In this document: one piece after another, positions 59,236 to 64,000 of the stretch | Numbering within the stretch: position 1 is the stretch's first letter | Layout: every line of letters starts with the position of its first letter | Source of the DNA: JBCBGF01 sp039193455 | Lineage (GTDB): Bacteria > Pseudomonadota > Alphaproteobacteria > Rhodobacterales > Rhodobacteraceae | Direction: 5' to 3' | NCBI GenBank assembly: GCA_039193455.1 | Contig: JBCCWO010000019.1 | Location: 1-64,000, forward strand | DNA length: 64,000 nt | Position numbers and translations under genes: made by a program | Notes under the pieces: model-generated | Told to the model about the DNA's origin: nothing | The model's database searches: none | What the model saw: only the letters and a program-made list of their open reading frames with translations

Positions 59236-60209
59236 TGCGCCTGACCCTCGCCGCCCTTGCCCTGTGCCTGCCCACAGCCGCGCTGTCCGATGTGGCGCGC
59301 GCCGTGGAAAGTGAAATCCTGCCCGGGTTCGAACGCTTCGCCACGGCCACCGCCGCACTCGACACTGCGGCGCAAGCAAGCTGCACGGGGCCAGAGCTTG
59401 AAGCGGCCTACAACGACGCGTTCGATGCCTGGATCGGGGTCAGCCACGTGGTCTTCGGCCCGATCGAGGATCAGGGCCTCACGCTCAGCTTCGCCTATTG
59501 GCCCGATCCCAAGAACCAGACCGGCAAAACGCTGGGCCGCCTGATCGCCGATGAGGACCCCGTCGCCGCCGATCCGGCGACCTACGGCGATGTCTCGGTC
59601 GCGGCCCAGGGCTTTTTTGCGCTCGAACGCATGCTCTACGAGCCGCCGGGCACCGGCGACTATGCCTGCACTTTGACCCAGGCCATTGCCGCCACGCTCG
59701 CCGCCAATGCCGCCAGTGTGACCACCGCCTGGTCCGATTTCGCCGGCGTCGTGACCTCGGCGGGCGCCGATGGCAACACCCGCTTTAAATCCGACGAAGA
59801 GGCGCGCCGCGCCATCTATACCGCGCTCTCCACCGGGCTTGAGTTCATCCACGATCAACGTCTCGCCCGCCCGCTGGGCACCTTCGACCGCCCGCGCCCC
59901 ACGCGGGCCGAGGCGCGCCGCTCGGGCCGCAGCCTGCGCAACGTCACCGAAGCCCTGCGCGCACTTCAGGCCCTGTCGGTCGCCTTCTCGGACGACCCGA
60001 CACCCAATCTCGACGCTGCCTACGAGCGCGCGTTCACCCGGATCGCAGCAATCGACTCCCCGGATTTCTCGGGCGTGTCGAACCCGGGGCAGCGGCTCCG
60101 GATCGAGGCCCTGCAGGTCGATGTGAAAGAAATCCAGATCGAAACGATCAATGAGATTGGCGCGGCCATGGGCCTGTCGGCCGGGTTCAACGCGCTTGAC
60201 GGGGACTAG
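59235..60209 (+). CDS. Imelysin-family protein, second copy
   Basis: 324-residue secreted protein. Signal peptide MRLTLAALALCLPTAALS, then DVARAVESEILPGFERFATA. The usual HxxE motif is represented by FFALERMLYEPPG, with Leu-Glu-Arg in place of His, so it differs at a key position from the copy at 54957. Paired di-haem oxidoreductase/imelysin genes are common in iron-limited proteobacteria. The start overlaps the preceding stop (TGATG). Confidence 0.82.
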   Translation: MRLTLAALALCLPTAALSDVARAVESEILPGFERFATATAALDTAAQASCTGPELEAAYNDAFDAWIGVSHVVFGPIEDQGLTLSFAYWPDPKNQTGKTLGRLIADEDPVAADPATYGDVSVAAQGFFALERMLYEPPGTGDYACTLTQAIAATLAANAASVTTAWSDFAGVVTSAGADGNTRFKSDEEARRAIYTALSTGLEFIHDQRLARPLGTFDRPRPTRAEARRSGRSLRNVTEALRALQALSVAFSDDPTPNLDAAYERAFTRIAAIDSPDFSGVSNPGQRLRIEALQVDVKEIQIETINEIGAAMGLSAGFNALDGD

Positions 60210-60213
60210 GCGC

Positions 60214-61284
60214 ATGCCGTCGCGCCGCGCCATTCTCGCCGGGCTGGCGGCTGCAACGGCGCTGCCGCGGGCCGGCTGGGCCGATGCGGGCGCCCCCAGC
60301 CATGTGACCGCCGCACTGGACAAAAGCGGCGCCTTCGCCCTCTACGGCCTGCGCCCGGACGGGGCACTGGCCTTCCGTGTCCCACTTCCTGCCCGCGGCC
60401 ACGCCGCCGCAGTCCACCCCACCGCGCCCGAAGCGGTGGCCTTCGCCCGCCGCCCCGGCACCTTCGCGCTTGTCCTCGACTGCCAAAGCGGTGCGGTGCT
60501 GGGCGAACTCACCTCTCCGCCCGGTCGCCATTTCTACGGCCATGGCGCCTTCTCGAGGGACGGCACACGGCTCTACACCACCGAAAACATCGTCGACACC
60601 GGCGAGGGCCGGATCAGCATCTGGTCGCGCAGCGAGGGCTACCGCCGGATCGGCGACTTTCCCTCGGGCGGCATCGGCCCGCATGAGGTGATCCGCATCC
60701 CCGGCACGACACGCCTCGCCATCGCCAATGGCGGCATCCGGACCCACCCGGCAACGGGGCGCGACAAGCTCAACCTCGACACGATGCGCCCGAACCTCAC
60801 CATTGCGGCAGAGGACGGAACGCATCTCGACACCGCCGGGGTGCCGGACGCGATGCACCAGAACTCGCTGCGCCACATCACCGCCCGTGCCGACGGTCTG
60901 GTGGCCTGTGCCTTCCAATGGCAGGGCGATGCTTTCGACAGCCCGACCTTGCTTGCGCTCTATCGGGCCGGGCAGGGGCTGGACTTCATCCCCTTCGACG
61001 ATGCCGTGACCCGCCAGATGGTCGGCTATGCGGGCAGTGTCGCGCTCTCCTCCGATGGCACCGGCCTCGCCGTCACCTCACCGCGCGGCGGGCTTGTCGT
61101 CTCGGTCGACATCGCCACCCGCGCCAGCACGATCGCCCGCCGCCCCGACATCTGCGGTGTCGCACCGGGCAGTGACGCGATCATTGCAACCGACGGGCTG
61201 GGGCAGGTGCACCGGCTGAGCGACCGCCTGCAGCCCCTGGCCAGCCACCCGCTTGCCTTCGACAATCACCTCGTCGCGATTTAG
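60214..61284 (+). CDS. DUF1513 family beta-propeller-like protein
   Basis: 356 residues with the twin-Arg leader MPSRRAILAGLAAATALPRA (Tat type) followed by repeated beta-rich segments: HAAAVHPTAPEAVAFARRPG, FYGHGAFSRDGTRLYTTEN, GIGPHEVIRIPGTTRLAIANGG-type and LVACAFQWQGD. This is the DUF1513 family, which accompanies imelysin and di-haem oxidoreductase genes. It lies 4 bp after imelysin 2, closing the operon. The fold suggests a seven-bladed propeller; function unknown. Confidence 0.85.
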   Translation: MPSRRAILAGLAAATALPRAGWADAGAPSHVTAALDKSGAFALYGLRPDGALAFRVPLPARGHAAAVHPTAPEAVAFARRPGTFALVLDCQSGAVLGELTSPPGRHFYGHGAFSRDGTRLYTTENIVDTGEGRISIWSRSEGYRRIGDFPSGGIGPHEVIRIPGTTRLAIANGGIRTHPATGRDKLNLDTMRPNLTIAAEDGTHLDTAGVPDAMHQNSLRHITARADGLVACAFQWQGDAFDSPTLLALYRAGQGLDFIPFDDAVTRQMVGYAGSVALSSDGTGLAVTSPRGGLVVSVDIATRASTIARRPDICGVAPGSDAIIATDGLGQVHRLSDRLQPLASHPLAFDNHLVAI

Positions 61285-61353
61285 CGCCTGAAAGCACCGC
61301 AGTGTGCGTCCCCATGGCGGGCGCGGCCTGCGTCCTGTACAAGGGCACCCGCC

Positions 61354-62241
61354 ATGCCGCGCCGTTACCAAGACGTCTACCCGTCCCTGCCGCTGCTCAA
61401 CAGTGACGCGTCCCAGCACACGTCTGCCGCCGCGCTCATGTCCGTGCGCTATTTCCAGGCCGCGCCCGATACGATGCCCGAAGAGGTGTTCTCCGAACAC
61501 CATGTCCTCTTGAACCTGCGCGAACACCCCACGCGGGTGCAAAACCGCCGCGACGGCGTCATGCGCGATTTCACCTACCACAAGGACGAGATCATCGTGA
61601 CGCCCGCAGGCGTCCGCTCGGGCTGGCGCTGGTTTGAAACCTCGGATGTCATCGTTGTCACGCTCGATCCCGCACGGGTCGAACGCTTCGCCCAGACCGA
61701 GCTTGGCCTCTTGCTCGACCCCCAGCAGTTTCGCGACCTGCCCCAGTTCCACGACCCCGATCTCTGTGCGGCGGGGGTGATGCTCCGCGACGCGCTCGAA
61801 GGCGATGACATCTCATCGGGTGTGATGTTCGAGGCGATGAGCCGCGTGCTGCTCGTCAAACTCCTGCAACGCTACGGCCAACGCCGCCCCGAGGCGGTGG
61901 CGCTCTCGGCCCGGTTCACCTCGGCCCATTACCACCGCGTGCTGGCCCATATCCGCGCGCGCCTGGACCAGACGATCACCGTCGACGACATGGCCGCCGA
62001 AGCGGGGATGAGCCCGTCGCATTTCAGCCGTGTCTTCAAGGAAACGCTGGGCTCGACACCGATGCAATACGTGCTGGCCTACCGCATCGAGCAGGCGATC
62101 AAGATGATGGACGATCCCGCCCGGCAACTGGGCGATGTGGCGCTGGCCTGCGGGTTTTCCGACCAGGCGCACTTCTCGCGCAGCTTCAAATCGGTCACCG
62201 GCCAGACCCCGCGCGCCTTCCGCGCCGAACGCGTGGCTTAG
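61354..62241 (+). CDS. AraC-family transcriptional regulator
   Basis: 295 residues. The N-terminal cupin-like domain starts LPLLNSDASQHTSAA. The C-terminal 100 residues hold the two AraC helix-turn-helix motifs: ITVDDMAAEAGMSPSHFSRVFKETLGSTP and LGDVALACGFSDQAHFSRSFKSVTGQTP. It probably controls the secreted hydrolase and SnoaL-like gene immediately downstream, or a wider set. Confidence 0.88.
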   Translation: MPRRYQDVYPSLPLLNSDASQHTSAAALMSVRYFQAAPDTMPEEVFSEHHVLLNLREHPTRVQNRRDGVMRDFTYHKDEIIVTPAGVRSGWRWFETSDVIVVTLDPARVERFAQTELGLLLDPQQFRDLPQFHDPDLCAAGVMLRDALEGDDISSGVMFEAMSRVLLVKLLQRYGQRRPEAVALSARFTSAHYHRVLAHIRARLDQTITVDDMAAEAGMSPSHFSRVFKETLGSTPMQYVLAYRIEQAIKMMDDPARQLGDVALACGFSDQAHFSRSFKSVTGQTPRAFRAERVA

Positions 62242-62277
62242 GCAGAAATCTTCCAAAAGCAGGATGGTTCAAAAACT

Positions 62278-62302
62278 GCGCAGGGGGGTGCAAGTCCTGC
62301 GC
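62278..62302. promoter_or_regulatory. Inverted repeat upstream of alpha/beta hydrolase
   Basis: GCGCAGG (62278-62284) and CCTGCGC (62296-62302) form 7-bp arms with an 11-base spacer, 69 bp before the hydrolase start and just after the AraC stop. Either an operator or a leader hairpin; AraC proteins usually prefer direct repeats, so the assignment is weak. Confidence 0.3.
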
Positions 62303-62370
62303 GCCCGCCATCGGTATCTCTTTCGTCATCAGGGCACGACGCCCAGCAGACCCAGACAGGAGAGACCGAA

Positions 62371-63330
62371 ATGAAAACCTTTTCCCTCACCACCGCTGCC
62401 GCCCTAATGGCCTCGACCGCCGCGATCGCACAGGTCGAAACCCGCACCGTGACCTTTGAAAACGCAGGCGCCACGCTTTCGGGCACGCTCTACCTGCCCG
62501 AAGGCCATGATGGCGGCGCGCTGCCCACCGTCGTCGTCACCGGCGCCTGGACCAGCGTGGAAGAGCAGATGCCCCGCGTCTATGCCGAGCAAATGGTCGA
62601 GCGTGGCTTTGCCGCCTTCACCTTTGACTTCCGCGGTTGGGGCAAATCCGGCGACCTGCCGCAAAACGTCCGCTTCGTGGAAAGCCCCGAGGCCAAGGCC
62701 GACGACATCCGCGCCGCGTTCGATTTTGTCGCCACGATGCCCGAGGTTGACCCGACCCAAATCCACGGCCTCGGCATCTGTGCCTCGGCGGGCTACATGG
62801 TCGACGCCGTCGCCGGCAATGACCGCGTTCAAAGCATCGGCCTCGTCGCGCCCTGGCTGCAAAACGAAGAGATCGTCGAAGCCGTCTATGGCGGGGCCGA
62901 GGGGGTCAGCGGTCTGATCGCCATGTCGCGCGATGCCGAGGCTGCGGGTGGCCAGATCATCCCCGCCGCAGGCCCCGAAGGCGCCGAGGGCGTGCTGATG
63001 CCCATCGGCGGCTATTATTACGAGGCGGATCGCGGCGCGATCCCGGAATACGACAATCAGTGGAACAATGCGGGCTGGGAAGGCTGGCTGACCTACCACC
63101 CGGCCGACAACGCCGCCCGCCTCGATAAACCGCTGGCGATTGTCCACTCGGAATCCGCCGCCATCCCGCAGGGGGTGCGCAGCTTCCTCGACGGCTTTGC
63201 CGGGGACGCGACGCTGCAGTGGCTCGAAGACGTCACGCAGTTCGATTTCTACGACAATCCCGAAGACGTCACCCGCGCCGCCGACACAATGGCCCAGCAC
63301 TTTGCCACCGTCTCGGACACCGACAGCTAA
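62371..63330 (+). CDS. Secreted alpha/beta hydrolase with probable Cys nucleophile
   Basis: 319 residues. Signal peptide MKTFSLTTAAALMASTAAIA, then the hydrolase core with VTGAWTSVEEQM and FDFRGWGKSGDLPQ. The nucleophile elbow is GLGICASAGYM, so the position is Cys, as in dienelactone hydrolases, unless the following Ser is used. A late HSESAAIPQGV supplies a possible acid/His element. A strong CAGGAGAG lies before the ATG. It is controlled or accompanied by the upstream AraC regulator. Confidence 0.82.
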   Translation: MKTFSLTTAAALMASTAAIAQVETRTVTFENAGATLSGTLYLPEGHDGGALPTVVVTGAWTSVEEQMPRVYAEQMVERGFAAFTFDFRGWGKSGDLPQNVRFVESPEAKADDIRAAFDFVATMPEVDPTQIHGLGICASAGYMVDAVAGNDRVQSIGLVAPWLQNEEIVEAVYGGAEGVSGLIAMSRDAEAAGGQIIPAAGPEGAEGVLMPIGGYYYEADRGAIPEYDNQWNNAGWEGWLTYHPADNAARLDKPLAIVHSESAAIPQGVRSFLDGFAGDATLQWLEDVTQFDFYDNPEDVTRAADTMAQHFATVSDTDS

Positions 63331-63402
63331 ACCCATCCCGCCGCGCCGGGGCTCTGGCCCGGGCGCGGCCCACCACCCGTTCAACGCAAGGATACCGAAC
63401 CG

Positions 63403-63936
63403 ATGAAACGCACAGCACTCGCACTGGCACTTGCCGCCAGCCCCGCCTTCGCCGCCGACCCGATCACGACAGAGACGCTGGTCGACCATGCCGAAATGAT
63501 CCGCATCGCAGACAGCATCGATGCCGCCGTCGATGCCAAGGATTGGGACCTCGCCCGCAGCTACTTCACCGATACCATCGATGTCGATTTCACCTCGCTC
63601 GTCGGCGGGGACCCGGCCACGATCCCGGCAGACGCTCTGATCGCCGGCTGGTCGGGCAACCTCACCGCGGAAAAGACAAGCTTCCACCTGCGCGGCAACC
63701 ACCGCATCCGCTTCGACGGCCCCGACAGCGCCGTGATGGAAAGCCACGGCTACGCCTGGAACCGGATGGAGGCGGGCGCGCTGCCCGAAAACGGCGGCGA
63801 GGCACTGTGGGAGGTTTGGGGCACCTACACCCACGGGTTCGAGCGGGGCGGCGACGGATGGAAGGTCAACGCGATTACCTTCACCGCCACGGCCGAACGC
63901 GGCAACCCCTATGTCCGCAACACGCCAGGCAGCTAA
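63403..63936 (+). CDS. Secreted SnoaL/NTF2-like protein
   Basis: 177 residues. Signal peptide MKRTALALALAASPAFA is followed by one SnoaL-type domain: HAEMIRIADSIDAAVDAKDW, YFTDTIDVDFTSLVGGDP and WEVWGTYTHGFERGGDGWKV. It may bind or isomerise a small hydrophobic ligand in the periplasm. A 28-base GC hairpin (63341-63368) lies between it and the hydrolase, and a terminator follows, so the two genes form one unit. Confidence 0.75.
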   Translation: MKRTALALALAASPAFAADPITTETLVDHAEMIRIADSIDAAVDAKDWDLARSYFTDTIDVDFTSLVGGDPATIPADALIAGWSGNLTAEKTSFHLRGNHRIRFDGPDSAVMESHGYAWNRMEAGALPENGGEALWEVWGTYTHGFERGGDGWKVNAITFTATAERGNPYVRNTPGS

Positions 63937-63957
63937 ATCAAGACGTTGGCACTCTGC

Positions 63958-63991
63958 GCGGCGCTCCCCCGGGGGCGCCGCTATCCTTTTT
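63958..63991 (+). terminator. Rho-independent terminator
   Basis: GCGGCGC (63958-63964) pairs with GCGCCGC (63975-63981), with C-rich and G-rich inner bases extending the stem, then TATCC and TTTTT. It lies 21 bp after the SnoaL-like gene and ends the hydrolase operon. Confidence 0.7.
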
Positions 63992-64000
63992 CAAACCGCC

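Noticed and set aside
1..64000. CRISPR arrays, tRNA genes, insertion sequences or phage genes
   Set aside because: No regularly spaced repeats, tRNA cloverleaf, transposase or integrase motifs were seen. The only short direct repeat of note is GTAACGAGTA at 33572-33594.

Overview
This is a gene-dense, high-GC stretch of chromosome. Several traits fit a marine alphaproteobacterium of the Rhodobacteraceae (Roseobacter group): ABC and TRAP uptake operons side by side, Irr-type and RirA-type iron boxes, hemP with imelysins, and an opgC-opgG-opgH glucan operon. That taxonomic placement is inference. I found no tRNA, rRNA, CRISPR array, transposase or phage gene. REGION 1 (about 1-33 kb) is a catabolic island. 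An IclR-type regulator (10254-11132) sits among five promoter regions. Each carries two 15-bp imperfect palindromes (best copy GTGCGCTATGCGAAC) whose starts are exactly 19 bp apart. These pairs precede (a) an Old Yellow Enzyme/SDR operon and a TIM-barrel enzyme, (b) an SDR and a dehydrogenase/HcnAB-like/HcnC-like operon, (c) the IclR gene itself and a nine-gene operon (sugar-type ABC importer, DapA-like lyase, two SDRs, transaminase, NodB/PuuE-like hydrolase), (d) a TRAP transporter, and (e) a peptide-type ABC operon with an M24 peptidase, plus a second Old Yellow Enzyme. The enzyme set has internal duplicates: two DapA-like lyases, two DAO-type amine oxidases, two OYEs and four SDRs. It suggests uptake and oxidation of hydroxylated or unsaturated nitrogenous acids or small peptides. 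The substrate cannot be named from sequence. REGION 2 (33.1-34.6 kb) is an AT-richer gap with a long GNRA-capped hairpin before a 37-residue membrane protein, then a small coiled-coil membrane protein. REGION 3 (34.7-43.4 kb) holds a MaoC-phosphate acyltransferase fusion, a two-subunit CoA-transferase, the threonate-type genes ltnD-otnK-otnI without an adjacent otnC, a ThDP enzyme and a CaiB-type CoA-transferase. REGION 4 (43.5-53 kb) holds a TPR protein, opgC-opgG-opgH, a YHS/rhodanese/esterase operon, a DMT exporter and a small secreted protein. REGION 5 (53-61.3 kb) is an iron locus. It has a RirA-like box before a small ORF, hemP, a small cysteine protein and an imelysin, then DUF1289, a Dps with an Irr box upstream, a di-haem oxidoreductase, a second imelysin and a DUF1513 protein. 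Small protein families appear duplicated inside this locus. REGION 6 (61.3-64 kb) holds an AraC regulator, a secreted alpha/beta hydrolase with a probable Cys nucleophile, and a secreted SnoaL-like protein followed by a terminator.
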